The notes under the pieces are model-generated. The model was given only the letters and a program-made list of their open reading frames with translations. It was not told where the DNA came from and made no database searches. The position numbers were made by a program, and so were the translations under genes. A stretch of 64,000 bases of DNA from an uncultured Hungatella sp. (lineage in GTDB: Bacteria; Bacillota; Clostridia; Lachnospirales; Lachnospiraceae), in the NCBI GenBank assembly GCA_910579515.1, contig CAJTUV010000002.1:1-64000 (forward strand), read 5' to 3'. Below, in pieces: positions 24,312 through 33,715 of the stretch (positions within the stretch are counted from its first letter, which is position 1; each line of letters starts with the position of its first letter).

Positions 24312-25520
24312 ATGGAAGAGAGACAGATTAAACAGGCAGTTATTTTGGCAGGTGGATATGGGGAAAGGATGAAACCATTTACAGAACAGCATCCAAAACC
24401 AATGTATCCATTTCAGAAGACTCCGTTTATTGACTACTTAATAAAACAGATTAAGGGATTTGGAATTACGAAAGTATTACTGCTTTTGGGATATATGGCG
24501 GATCAGATACAAGATTTTTTAGGTGACGGAGAGCATTACGATATGGAGATAGAATATTGTGTTACTCCGCCAGAATATGATACAGGGAATAGGCTATTCG
24601 ATGCAGAGGGGAAATTAGACGATGCATTTTTACTAATGTATTGTGATAATTATTGTCCTATTCATTTTCAACGGCTTTGCCAGGATTTCTTTTATAATAA
24701 CGCAGACATACAAATCAGTGTCTATCGAAATGCTGATCAATATACAAAGGACAATGTTAGGCTGGCAGCTAATGGAATGGTATCGTGTTATGATAAGAAG
24801 CGAGTAACGGATGGTCTGCAAGGGGTAGATATTGGATATGCAATAATCAAAAAGAGTGTTTTGAAGCGTTTACAAATAAAGGAAAACAACCCTGTGAACT
24901 TTGAGGGGCAGGTTTATCCTATCATGGTGGAACAGGGGACGATGTTTGGAACGCAGACAGAACATAGATATTATTCTATTGGTTCATGGAAACGGATTGA
25001 GCTTACAAAAGAGTTTTTTTCTAATCCTAAGACACTTTTTCTTGATAGAGATGGAACCTTAAATGTCAGACCGCCAAAAGCATGCTATGTGGAAAAGCCA
25101 GAAGACTTTAAATGGATAAAAGGCTCCATGGAGGCAGTCCGTATTTTAAAAGAGGCAGGGTGGCGACTGATTTTAGTTTCAAACCAGCCGGGAATTGCCA
25201 GAGGGAATCTCACCAGAGAGAGTCTTGAACAAATCCATAAAAAGATGCAAGAAGACCTAAAAAGAGAGACAGGGTATGAATTAGATGCTCTTTATTACTG
25301 TCCTCATAACTGGGATGAAAATTGTGAATGCAGAAAACCAAAGCCAGGACTGTTGTATCAGGCACAAAAAGATTTTTCTCTTGATTTAACAAAGTGTTAT
25401 TTGATTGGTGATGATGAAAGAGACATACAAGCAGGAGAAGCAGCAGGGTGCCATTGCATTATGGTTAATGAAACATATAATTTGTTAGATGCAGTGAAAG
25501 AATTATTAAATATAAAATAG
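24312..25520 (+). CDS. Heptose-1-phosphate nucleotidyltransferase fused to heptose-bisphosphate phosphatase
   Basis: This 402-residue bifunctional enzyme has an N-terminal half (about 1-230) that is a sugar nucleotidyltransferase: L-A-G-G-Y-G-E-R-M-K-P-F-T near residues 12-24 and a metal-binding Y-C-D-N-Y near 110. The C-terminal half (about 240-400) is a HAD phosphatase of the GmhB/HisB type with F-L-D-R-D-G-T-L-N, S-N-Q-P-G-I-A-R-G, a zinc loop C-P-H-N-W-D-E-N-C-E-C and G-D-D-E-R-D-I. It would remove the 7-phosphate and then activate heptose 1-phosphate, probably with GTP as in HddC. Its neighbours gmhA and hddA complete the route. Confidence 0.85.
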   Translation: MEERQIKQAVILAGGYGERMKPFTEQHPKPMYPFQKTPFIDYLIKQIKGFGITKVLLLLGYMADQIQDFLGDGEHYDMEIEYCVTPPEYDTGNRLFDAEGKLDDAFLLMYCDNYCPIHFQRLCQDFFYNNADIQISVYRNADQYTKDNVRLAANGMVSCYDKKRVTDGLQGVDIGYAIIKKSVLKRLQIKENNPVNFEGQVYPIMVEQGTMFGTQTEHRYYSIGSWKRIELTKEFFSNPKTLFLDRDGTLNVRPPKACYVEKPEDFKWIKGSMEAVRILKEAGWRLILVSNQPGIARGNLTRESLEQIHKKMQEDLKRETGYELDALYYCPHNWDENCECRKPKPGLLYQAQKDFSLDLTKCYLIGDDERDIQAGEAAGCHCIMVNETYNLLDAVKELLNIK

Positions 25521-25534
25521 CGTGAGGAAGAGAA

Positions 25535-26521
25535 ATGGTTATTTCAAAGACTCCATTGCGGGCTTCATTTTTTGGGGGCGGAACGGATTTTAAGGATTAC
25601 TATGAAAATACATTGATTGGCTATGGAAGCGTAGTTAGTACTACGCTGGATATGTATGTGTACATTATGGTAAACAAGAGATTTGATGACCAGATCCGAA
25701 TCAGCTACCGTATCCAGGAACTGGTAGATCAAGTTGATAAAATTCAACATAATATTATCCGTGAGGCATTAAAAATTGCAGGAATTGAAAAAGGGATTGA
25801 TATTGTATATTCTGCAGATATTCCGATTAGCAGTTCAGGAGTTGGCCTTGCATCTTCCAGTGCATTGGCGGTTGGCGTGTTAAACGCTCTTTTTGCTTAC
25901 AAAGGAATCCAGCTGTCACCGGAGCAGCTGGCAAAGTATGCATGCCAGATTGAGATAGAATGCTTAAAAAATCCAATCGGGATTCAGGATCAATATGCAG
26001 TAGCATATGGTGGTTTAAAACGATACCGTTTTCACGCAGATGGAAAAGTTGGAGTAAGTCCAGTAGTGGTAAAGCCAGAGATAATCGCAAACCTGGAAAA
26101 GAACTTTATGATGTTTTATACAGGGATTACTAGAGTATCCTCACAAATACTAGGAGAACAAAAGCAAAATATCAATCAGAAAATAATGACGTTGGATCAG
26201 ATGACTAGAATGGTGGATGAAGCAATCGATGTCTTGCAGCAAGGAGATATTGATTCATGGGGATATTTGCTTGATAAGGCATGGAACCTGAAAAAGCAGA
26301 TGTCTAGTCAAATCAGCAATCCTCAGATAGAGCGAATATATGAGTTGGGAAAGAATGCAGGTGCGCTTGGTGGAAAAATCCTTGGGGCAGGTGGTGGAGG
26401 ATTCTTTTTGTTTTATGTTCCAGAGAAAAGACAGAATCATGTAAAGGAAGTCCTGACAGAATACCGTCAAGTGAATTTCGAGTTTGAGAGAGAGGGAAGT
26501 AGGATTATATTTTTAGAATAG
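25535..26521 (+). CDS. hddA: D-glycero-D-manno-heptose 7-phosphate kinase
   Basis: This 328-residue GHMP-family kinase opens with S-K-T-P-L-R-A-S-F-F-G-G-G-T-D, typical of HddA. Its ATP loop I-S-S-S-G-V-G-L-A-S-S-S-A lies near residues 96-108, and the C-terminal glycine motif G-G-K-I-L-G-A-G-G-G-G-F-F near 280-292. It phosphorylates heptose 7-phosphate at O-1 to give the alpha 1,7-bisphosphate, the branch that leads to GDP-heptose for surface glycans rather than the ADP-heptose of lipopolysaccharide. Spacing to both neighbours is under 15 bp. Confidence 0.88.
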   Translation: MVISKTPLRASFFGGGTDFKDYYENTLIGYGSVVSTTLDMYVYIMVNKRFDDQIRISYRIQELVDQVDKIQHNIIREALKIAGIEKGIDIVYSADIPISSSGVGLASSSALAVGVLNALFAYKGIQLSPEQLAKYACQIEIECLKNPIGIQDQYAVAYGGLKRYRFHADGKVGVSPVVVKPEIIANLEKNFMMFYTGITRVSSQILGEQKQNINQKIMTLDQMTRMVDEAIDVLQQGDIDSWGYLLDKAWNLKKQMSSQISNPQIERIYELGKNAGALGGKILGAGGGGFFLFYVPEKRQNHVKEVLTEYRQVNFEFEREGSRIIFLE

Positions 26522-26529
26522 GAGAAATC

Positions 26530-28731
26530 ATGGCGGATGGAATAATAGCTCCATTTCGAGGAGAAAAATACATTTTGATGAGAAGATGGCTGGAGTTATT
26601 TCAAGCTCAATCGAATTTATATATTTGGGGCGCCGGTAATCGAGGTAAACAGATTTTAAGATGGCTTAAGATAGAAAATATAGCAATCATAGCTTTTATT
26701 GACCGTGATATAACTTTGGAAGGGAAAGAAATAGAGGGTCTTCCAGTATTAACAGAAGGGGTGCTAAAAGAGAATTCTAAAGTGATTATTTCACCATATG
26801 ACTATGAAGAAATAGAAGAATCTTTAAAAGAAAAAGGGTTTAAAATAAACAACGATTATTTTGTTTCAAGACAGATAGAGATTCCAAATGTTGATATTAA
26901 AATATTCTTGGATAATGATATGTTTCATCACATAAGAGAAAAGATTGGCAGTAATATGCAAAGGCCATTTCCTGTATATTTAGATGATCGAATTGTAGAT
27001 TACTATAAGCTCCATGCTTCTTTTGAAATATATGATAAAGCTTTGGACTTTTTGATATCTGGGAAAGTGATTTGCAATCTAAGATATCTGAAGATACCAA
27101 GAGATGGAATTATACTTCAGGAATGGGATGAATTATCAGAAAAAATAAACAAATTTTTCAATAAAAATCAGACGTTAGTTCGCTTTGATAGTAAACTTCT
27201 TGAATGTGGATATGCTGAAATTTTGGCAATAAAGGAAAATTCATATGACATGAAGGAATCTTCAGAATGTTTGATGATAGAACAAAATTTTGGTTTTCTT
27301 ATAGATTTGTTAACATATAATGAAATTTTAGATGCTATTCCGCATATACGAAAATTGCAAGAAAAGGAAATTAATTTTGTGCTTGCACGGTTGCCTGAAA
27401 TCTCGGAATTGAAAGAAATCAGTGAAAGCGAGAGATTTAGAAGTGAAAATAATATTACTGGATATAGCCAATTTAGTGATGAAAGAGAAGAGCAGGTAAA
27501 GAAAGTATATGGTAATGATTATGAAAGATGGAAGAACAGAGAAATTGGGAATATTATTCAATACTATGTAGGTAATCGTTCCTATTTAAAAGATACAACA
27601 GGCGAGTACACAAATGTAAAAGATGGGATTAGATATACAGTATTTCAACCATTAGAATATTATAACTCTGTACATGTGATGGGACCTTGCATTGTAGGGG
27701 GAGCGTATGTTGCAGATAATGGAACTATCCCCAGTATTTTGCAAATAAGGTTAAACGAGTCGTATCCAAATACATATAAGGTAGAGAATCATGGAATATG
27801 TGGTGGGATACGGTCTTACTTAGAAAGAGTAAAGGAATTAGACTTATATAGAGGGGATTATCTGATATTTATAGATACATTTCCAAAAGAGATACTCTAT
27901 GAATGTGAAGATATTATATTTATTGATTTATTAGGCGCTATTGAGTCAAGAGATCAGGATATATTTTTTGAAAAACCAATACATTTAAATTGTTTAGGGA
28001 ATCAAATATTAGCCAACGAAATTTATTTTGAAATTGTATGGAAATTTTGTGAGGAAAAGAGGTTGATTCAAAAAGGAAATATTCTGATGCTGGATATCGA
28101 GAGTGAATTTGAGGGCTATAAGGAGAAGTTATGGGAGATAAAAAGGGAAATTCCCGATGGAATGAACTGTGGAGCAATCGTTATGAATTGCAATCCATTT
28201 ACAAATGGACATTTGTATTTAATAGAAAGGGCTAGGAAATTAATAGACTTTTTAATAGTTTTTGTTGTAGAAGAGGATAAGTCCTTTTTTTCATTTCAGA
28301 AGAGGCTTGAGATGGTAAAGGCAGCATGTGAACCATTTGATAATGTTTTAGTCTTATCTATGGGAAAACTTGTTCTATCCTCATATACGATGCCAGAATA
28401 TTTCAAAAAAGACGAACTACAGAATATACTTATTGATCCGGCGAAGGATGTTGAAATTTTTGCAACATTTGTTGCTCCAGAGCTAAACATTACAAAAAGA
28501 TTTGTCGGTGAGGAGCCTTTTGACACCGTTACTCGACAATATAATGAATGTATGAAAGAGCGGTTTCCACAATATGGAATCGAACTGGTTGAGCTTCCAA
28601 GGCTAATACAGGATGGGGGGGTAATTTCAGCGACAGTGGTCAGGCGCTTAATAAAAGAAAACAATATCGAACAGATAAGAAGATTAGTCCCCCAAACTAC
28701 ATTTGCAATTATAAAAGAAATGATGGTGTAA
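26530..28731 (+). CDS. Three-module protein: Rossmann module, SGNH-like domain, citrate-lyase-ligase-like nucleotidyltransferase
   Basis: This is a 733-residue fusion. Residues about 30-130 form the Rossmann module seen throughout the cluster (I-W-G-A-G-N-R-G-K-Q, then A-F-I-D-R-D). The middle part (about 370-520) has V-M-G-P-C-I-V-G-G and a later K-P-I-H-L-N-C-L-G-N block that could be a variant SGNH hydrolase; this is tentative. The C-terminal part (about 540-733) is like the C-terminal nucleotidyltransferase of citrate lyase ligase: V-M-N-C-N-P-F-T-N-G-H-L-Y-L-I with the nucleotide-binding N-G-H, and a late I-S-A-T-V-V-R. It may adenylate a small acid for transfer to the glycan; the substrate is not known. 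It is AT-rich. Confidence 0.65.
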   Translation: MADGIIAPFRGEKYILMRRWLELFQAQSNLYIWGAGNRGKQILRWLKIENIAIIAFIDRDITLEGKEIEGLPVLTEGVLKENSKVIISPYDYEEIEESLKEKGFKINNDYFVSRQIEIPNVDIKIFLDNDMFHHIREKIGSNMQRPFPVYLDDRIVDYYKLHASFEIYDKALDFLISGKVICNLRYLKIPRDGIILQEWDELSEKINKFFNKNQTLVRFDSKLLECGYAEILAIKENSYDMKESSECLMIEQNFGFLIDLLTYNEILDAIPHIRKLQEKEINFVLARLPEISELKEISESERFRSENNITGYSQFSDEREEQVKKVYGNDYERWKNREIGNIIQYYVGNRSYLKDTTGEYTNVKDGIRYTVFQPLEYYNSVHVMGPCIVGGAYVADNGTIPSILQIRLNESYPNTYKVENHGICGGIRSYLERVKELDLYRGDYLIFIDTFPKEILYECEDIIFIDLLGAIESRDQDIFFEKPIHLNCLGNQILANEIYFEIVWKFCEEKRLIQKGNILMLDIESEFEGYKEKLWEIKREIPDGMNCGAIVMNCNPFTNGHLYLIERARKLIDFLIVFVVEEDKSFFSFQKRLEMVKAACEPFDNVLVLSMGKLVLSSYTMPEYFKKDELQNILIDPAKDVEIFATFVAPELNITKRFVGEEPFDTVTRQYNECMKERFPQYGIELVELPRLIQDGGVISATVVRRLIKENNIEQIRRLVPQTTFAIIKEMMV

Positions 28732-28735
28732 AAAT

Positions 28736-29692
28736 ATGATATCCGTGATAATGCTTACTTTTAACAGACAGAATTATATAAAAAATATGATAGAGGATAT
28801 ATTAAGTCAGACATACACAGATTTTGAATATATTATTGTAGATAATGGATCTTCTGATCAAAGTGGGCAGGTCGCGGATGAATATGCTCAGACAGATCAT
28901 AGAATGCGAGTGCGTCATCTAAAAAAGCCATATAGCATTGGATATGGAAGAAATTGTGGACTTGATCTTTCACAAGGCGAATATATTACATTTGTTGATG
29001 ATGATGATCGAGTAAAAAGCCATTACTTGGAAACTCTTTGGAGTATGATTGAAACTCACCAGGCAGATATAGCGGTTTGTGGTATTGAAGAGAAAAGAGG
29101 AGAGCAGGTGTTTCCTCAATGTGTATACAAGGAAAAGTATATATTATCTGGAGAGGAAGCTGTGGTGGAACTGTTGAAACGAGAGAAGATACGGTCAGGG
29201 CTTCCGACGAAGTTAATAAAAAGAGAACTATTTGAAAAAATCAGATTTGATGAAAATGTAAAGTCAGAGGATGCAAGAATATCATACGAGCTATTTTCAG
29301 AAGCGTCCAAAGTTGTTATGGAGGGGATTCCTTTATACTGCGCTGTAAGGCATTTAGATAATAATTCTGCTTTTACAAATGACAGCAGTAAGCTGACCTT
29401 TTCTATATTGAATGAATATATTGAGACATATGAGCTTCGCCGAAAGTACTTGTTAAAACGCTTTCCAGAAAGAGAACAATTTTGGAATTATGTAATCTGG
29501 TCTTTTTTCATTTCTATGTGTGGGAAAGTTCATGCTTATCATATACAAGAATGCCTGGGGCTTTACTATGATATGAGAGAACAGCTAATACAGAATAAAG
29601 AAAAGATACTTAGAAATCCATATTTAAAAGAATATGAAGCTAAACAGTTGTTTGAAATTGTAGGTGAGGAAAATGAAGAGAGAAAAGGTTAG
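28736..29692 (+). CDS. Glycosyltransferase family 2
   Basis: This 318-residue cytoplasmic GT-A enzyme begins I-S-V-I-M-L-T-F-N-R, has V-D-N-G-S-S-D-Q near residue 38 and the metal site F-V-D-D-D-D-R near 84-90. The C-terminal part is helical with aromatic residues and no membrane anchor. It probably adds one sugar to the growing glycan on a lipid carrier or protein; donor and acceptor cannot be told. Its 3' end overlaps the radical SAM gene by 20 bp. Confidence 0.88.
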   Translation: MISVIMLTFNRQNYIKNMIEDILSQTYTDFEYIIVDNGSSDQSGQVADEYAQTDHRMRVRHLKKPYSIGYGRNCGLDLSQGEYITFVDDDDRVKSHYLETLWSMIETHQADIAVCGIEEKRGEQVFPQCVYKEKYILSGEEAVVELLKREKIRSGLPTKLIKRELFEKIRFDENVKSEDARISYELFSEASKVVMEGIPLYCAVRHLDNNSAFTNDSSKLTFSILNEYIETYELRRKYLLKRFPEREQFWNYVIWSFFISMCGKVHAYHIQECLGLYYDMREQLIQNKEKILRNPYLKEYEAKQLFEIVGEENEERKG

Positions 29693-30707
29693 GCCATCAT
29701 ATGATTCAAATAGAAGTGTTTTAGGGGAGATATTTCCATTATCTACTCCGTTTAATGTGATTTTAGATACTTCTGAGGTCTGTAATTTTCGGTGCGGGTA
29801 CTGCTTTAGAGGGCAGAATGATAAAAGCAAATGGGGGTATGCTCAAAGGCTTGATTATATGGAATGGAATCTGTTTAAAAAAGCAGTTGCCCAGCTTCAG
29901 GATTTTCCTGAAGAGGTCCGGCAGATTTCTTTATCAAATCATGGAGAACCATTATGCAATCGGAAAGTACCAGATATGGTGCGATATATAAAAAGCAGGG
30001 GAATAAGAAGCAGAGTGTCGATTCATACCAATGGAGCAATGCTTGATGAGGGATATGCTCGTGATCTTGCGGATTCTGATATTGACAGAATTGTGGTCTC
30101 TTTACAAGGTTTGACAGCGGCAAAGTACAGAGAGGTTTGTAAGACAAATATAAATTTTGAATCCTTTTACTATAATTTGTCAGTGTTGTATCAGAACAAA
30201 AAGAATACACAGATACATTTTAAAATTATGGACATCGCATTGGAAAATGGAGAAGAGGAAAAATTTTATGAATTGTTCTCGGCGATTGGTGATCGGGTAT
30301 ATATTGAAAAAGTAGTTCCCATATGGAAAGATGTTGAGATTTCTTCATCTGAACCAGAAGACGAAGCTGCAGTTCTATATAATAAATATGGAGACTTGTT
30401 TCGAAAGCAGGAGTGCTGCCCACTTATTTTCCATACAATAGTAGTTGCACCAAATGGAGATGTATATCCATGCACACAGTTACTGAATCCATATGTATTG
30501 GGGAACATTCAAGAACAAACCTTGGCAGAATTATGGAATTCTCCAAAAAGAAGGAAATTGCTTGTGGCCCAGTGTGAAAAAAATAATCCAGAGATTTGCA
30601 GAGAGTGTTTTATTCTGCAAAATTCGATTTATACGGCGGAAGATATGATTGATGACTATAGAGACAAAATTTTAGAAAGAATATTGGGAGAACAGGGCAA
30701 TGAGTGA
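29673..30707 (+). CDS. Radical SAM protein with SPASM-like domain
   Basis: This 344-residue enzyme has the radical SAM cluster motif C-N-F-R-C-G-Y-C (C37, C41, C44) and a G-E-P-like motif in N-H-G-E-P. A C-terminal SPASM-type region has a C-C pair, Y-P-C-T-Q and a final C-x-x-C-F for an auxiliary iron-sulfur cluster. Such enzymes in glycan clusters perform radical chemistry on sugars, peptides or aminoacyl groups. ATG 29673 is preferred over GTG 29664 because AGGTGAGG fits the former. The substrate is unknown; the carrier protein and adenylation genes nearby make an amino-acid-derived group plausible. Confidence 0.85.
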   Translation: MKREKVRPSYDSNRSVLGEIFPLSTPFNVILDTSEVCNFRCGYCFRGQNDKSKWGYAQRLDYMEWNLFKKAVAQLQDFPEEVRQISLSNHGEPLCNRKVPDMVRYIKSRGIRSRVSIHTNGAMLDEGYARDLADSDIDRIVVSLQGLTAAKYREVCKTNINFESFYYNLSVLYQNKKNTQIHFKIMDIALENGEEEKFYELFSAIGDRVYIEKVVPIWKDVEISSSEPEDEAAVLYNKYGDLFRKQECCPLIFHTIVVAPNGDVYPCTQLLNPYVLGNIQEQTLAELWNSPKRRKLLVAQCEKNNPEICRECFILQNSIYTAEDMIDDYRDKILERILGEQGNE

Positions 30708-31935
30708 AGTGAAAAATTATGCTTGGCCGATAACTGCGATAAGTAAAGAAAATTATGATGCCATTGTAAATTGTGTAAAAAAAAATAATGATTTATTTAG
30801 GAACAAAAAAATAATGATTTTTGGAGCTGGCATCAGAGGTGCTGAAATATCGGTTATCTTAGAAAGTATTGGATATGATAGGATTCTGTTTACAGATAAT
30901 AACAGTGAAAAGTGGGGAGGGGTTATAGATAAATACCCGATCATTAGTGTCAAGGAAGCATTAAGTCTGAGCAAAGAAGCATTATATTTGGTTTCTGTAG
31001 AAGAAGGGGACTCCATTTGCTGCCAGTTAATAGAAGAAGGGAAGAAGGAGAACAAGGATTTTTTTTATCCAAAACCGGACTTGTATGAGCGCTTTATGAG
31101 AGAATTTCGAAGACCGATAAAAAATAATATTTTGATAATGGGAGACTGCATGTTTGAGGTAGTTTCCTTTGATGATGAGAATAAGGATTCTCTTACTGAG
31201 ATTATGCAGGATAAGTTAGGGTATGAAAATGTAAAATTGCTTACAATGCATGGAATGGGACTTCCATCATTTTATCATGTGTTGAAAGCACAGATTAATT
31301 GTGGTATGCAGCCTGGGATTGTTGTCGTAATGCTTAACTTTGAAACGCTTACTGGAAAACAGCATCTCTTACCCAGATCTCAACATACCAAACTTATTCG
31401 AGAAATTTGTAAGGTTTCTCCAGATCCAGACGGTCAGTTAGCAGCATATGCAAGGTTAACAGAAGAACGGGTCAAGAATATTCAGGCAGAATTTTTTACC
31501 ACAAATAAATTTTCTTCGAAAAAACAGGGGAATAATAATAGAGGTATGATCAGTGATTCTGCCTCAAAGATGTTTTTTAAGCTAAATTATATGTATAAAT
31601 TGAATCCTGAAATAGAAAGTTTACAGTATTTAATTAAGATTATGAGACTGGCAAGAGAAAAGGATTTTGATGTGATTCCATTTGTTCCTCCAGTCAATTA
31701 TGAGCGAGGAAGAGAACTATTCGAAGATAAGTTTGAACAGGCCTATCAATATAACTATGACATATTGGAAAATGTTATTGTATCAGAAGGATATAAATTG
31801 TTAGATTTAAGTCATATATGTACAAAAGAGATGTTTGCACATGTGACGACTCCTGATGAAACGACAAATTATGACGGTCGATTGAGAGTGGCTTCCTATA
31901 TATGTGATGCGATTCTGAAAATAAAGGAGGTTTAA
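30700..31935 (+). CDS. Rossmann module fused to SGNH-like hydrolase/acyltransferase
   Basis: This 411-residue protein has at residues about 37-125 the recurrent nucleotide-binding-like module (I-M-I-F-G-A-G-I-R-G-A-E-I and L-F-T-D-N-N). From about 140 a second domain begins I-M-G-D-C-M-F-E-V, resembling the G-D-S opening of SGNH proteins with Cys in place of Ser. The C-terminal D-E-T-T-N-Y-D-G-R-L-R-V-A may be the last SGNH block. SGNH proteins in glycan clusters transfer or remove acyl groups. The next gene encodes a carrier protein only 1 bp away, so an acyltransfer role using the carrier is plausible but not proven. Confidence 0.6.
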   Translation: MSEVKNYAWPITAISKENYDAIVNCVKKNNDLFRNKKIMIFGAGIRGAEISVILESIGYDRILFTDNNSEKWGGVIDKYPIISVKEALSLSKEALYLVSVEEGDSICCQLIEEGKKENKDFFYPKPDLYERFMREFRRPIKNNILIMGDCMFEVVSFDDENKDSLTEIMQDKLGYENVKLLTMHGMGLPSFYHVLKAQINCGMQPGIVVVMLNFETLTGKQHLLPRSQHTKLIREICKVSPDPDGQLAAYARLTEERVKNIQAEFFTTNKFSSKKQGNNNRGMISDSASKMFFKLNYMYKLNPEIESLQYLIKIMRLAREKDFDVIPFVPPVNYERGRELFEDKFEQAYQYNYDILENVIVSEGYKLLDLSHICTKEMFAHVTTPDETTNYDGRLRVASYICDAILKIKEV

Positions 31936-31936
31936 T

Positions 31937-32176
31937 ATGGGAGTTAAGGAAATAGAGAAGAAGATAATGGACATTATCAAGGAAATTAATGAGGAAATTG
32001 AGATTGATGAATCAACACTATTGCTGGAGGAGGAGGTATTAGATTCTGTCAGCATGTTATATCTTGTTACTGAACTGGAAAATGAGTATAAGATCCAGAT
32101 ACCTTTGGATGCTGTTACAGAGGACAACTTCAAAAATATAGATTCTATAGTAAAATATGTGTTTTCTTTAATTTAA
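31937..32176 (+). CDS. Acyl/peptidyl carrier protein
   Basis: This 79-residue carrier protein has the phosphopantetheine site D-S-V-S with S37. The three acidic helices and V-S-M-L-Y-L-V-T-E-L-E after the serine match DltC and stand-alone peptidyl carriers more than fatty-acid ACP. It lies 15 bp before an adenylation enzyme and just after an SGNH-like protein, so it probably holds an aminoacyl or acyl thioester for attachment to the glycan. Confidence 0.92.
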   Translation: MGVKEIEKKIMDIIKEINEEIEIDESTLLLEEEVLDSVSMLYLVTELENEYKIQIPLDAVTEDNFKNIDSIVKYVFSLI

Positions 32177-32191
32177 ATGATGGGATGAAAA

Positions 32192-33715
32192 ATGTTGGTT
32201 TATAGAGAAAAGAATGTTGTTAGTTATTTGAGAGATTCATACATAAAATATCCATTAAAAATAGCTTGTAGTGATGAAAATGATTCTATAACTTATAAAG
32301 AGTTATGGGAGGCTTCCCATACGATTGCAGGCAATCTACTTAAAATAACAAATAAGAATACGCCGATCCCCATTTTGATGAAGAAATCTTGCGTTGCAAT
32401 GAAAGCACTATGGGGAATCATCAAAGCAGGAGCCTGTTACGTAATTATAGATCCTATGCTACCTAAGGAAAGGATTAGGCAGATATTAGAAAATCTCTCT
32501 GTAAAATGGGTTATTGGTGAAGAAAGCAGTATCGCGAAAGTACCAGAAGGTACAAAGGTTTGTTCAATTAGTACGCTAATGCTTCGAAGCGAGGGCGATG
32601 AGATTGTAGATAAACAAATTGGACAAATTTGTGATATAGACCCATTGTATATTATGTTTACTTCAGGTTCTACAGGAATTCCTAAAGGAATTGTGGCAAA
32701 TCACCGTTCCGTAATGGACTTTATAGACTATTTTATAGAAATATTTCATATTAGAGCCAATGATATTATCGCAAATCAAGCGCCATGGGACTTTGATGTA
32801 TCCATAAAAGACATTTTTTCTTCCGTTAGGGTTGGGGCTGAATTACAAATTATTCCCAAAAAATATTTTTCTTTACCAGTTCAATTAGTAGAATTTTTGG
32901 AGAAGAAAAAAGTAACCACATTAATATGGGCGGTATCTGCTTTGTGCATTATATCAACGAGAGGGATATTAGATCATATACGTCCTTCTGGTATTCAGAA
33001 AATTATTTTCAGTGGTGAGGTAATGCCAATTAGACAATATAATATATGGAGAAAACATTATCCACAGGCAATGATTGCTAATGTATATGGGCCCACAGAA
33101 ATAACATGTAATTGTACGTATTTTTTTGTTCACGGGTTTTATGACGAGGAAGGAGAGATTCCTATTGGTGAGGCTTTTCCAAACGAGCGGGTGTTTCTTT
33201 TAGATGAAGATGAAAAACTGATTGAAAAAGAAGAGACAGAGCACAGGATTGGAGAAATATGTGTTTCAGGGACAGCCGTTACAGCAGGTTATTATAATAA
33301 CGCAAAAGAAAGCGAAAAGAGCTTTGTTCAAAATCCATTAAATAAAAGCTATAGAGAGATTATCTATAAAACAGGAGATATGGGATATTACAACAAAGAT
33401 AAACAGCTTTGTTTTGCTTCCAGAAAAGATTATCAAATCAAACATATGGGACATAGGATTGAACTGAGTGAAATCGAAAAAGCGATTAGCAGCATTCCCG
33501 GAACAGGTCTAAGCTGCTGTATTTATCAAAACAGCGAAATATATGCTTTTATTGAGGGGAAAATTGAAGAACGAAGGATAGTTATGGCACTTAAGAAGAA
33601 GCTGCCAGTTTATATGGTTCCTGCAAAGATTTTAAATGTGGATACAATTCCTCTTAATAAAAATGGAAAGATTGACAGGAAAAAACTTAAGGAATGGTTG
33701 GTAGAGGCATGTTAA
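32192..33715 (+). CDS. Amino-acid adenylation enzyme (DltA/NRPS A-domain type)
   Basis: This 507-residue ANL-family ligase shows the standard motifs in order: A3 F-T-S-G-S-T-G-I-P-K-G near 156-166, A4-like P-W-D-F-D-V-S near 195, A5 Y-G-P-T-E-I-T near 295, A7 Y-K-T-G-D-M-G and the A10 lysine in L-N-K-N-G-K-I-D. The Asp in F-D-V-S is the one that usually binds the amino group of an amino-acid substrate. It would charge the carrier protein encoded just upstream. The substrate code cannot be read reliably by eye. The next gene overlaps its end. Confidence 0.9.
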   Translation: MLVYREKNVVSYLRDSYIKYPLKIACSDENDSITYKELWEASHTIAGNLLKITNKNTPIPILMKKSCVAMKALWGIIKAGACYVIIDPMLPKERIRQILENLSVKWVIGEESSIAKVPEGTKVCSISTLMLRSEGDEIVDKQIGQICDIDPLYIMFTSGSTGIPKGIVANHRSVMDFIDYFIEIFHIRANDIIANQAPWDFDVSIKDIFSSVRVGAELQIIPKKYFSLPVQLVEFLEKKKVTTLIWAVSALCIISTRGILDHIRPSGIQKIIFSGEVMPIRQYNIWRKHYPQAMIANVYGPTEITCNCTYFFVHGFYDEEGEIPIGEAFPNERVFLLDEDEKLIEKEETEHRIGEICVSGTAVTAGYYNNAKESEKSFVQNPLNKSYREIIYKTGDMGYYNKDKQLCFASRKDYQIKHMGHRIELSEIEKAISSIPGTGLSCCIYQNSEIYAFIEGKIEERRIVMALKKKLPVYMVPAKILNVDTIPLNKNGKIDRKKLKEWLVEAC

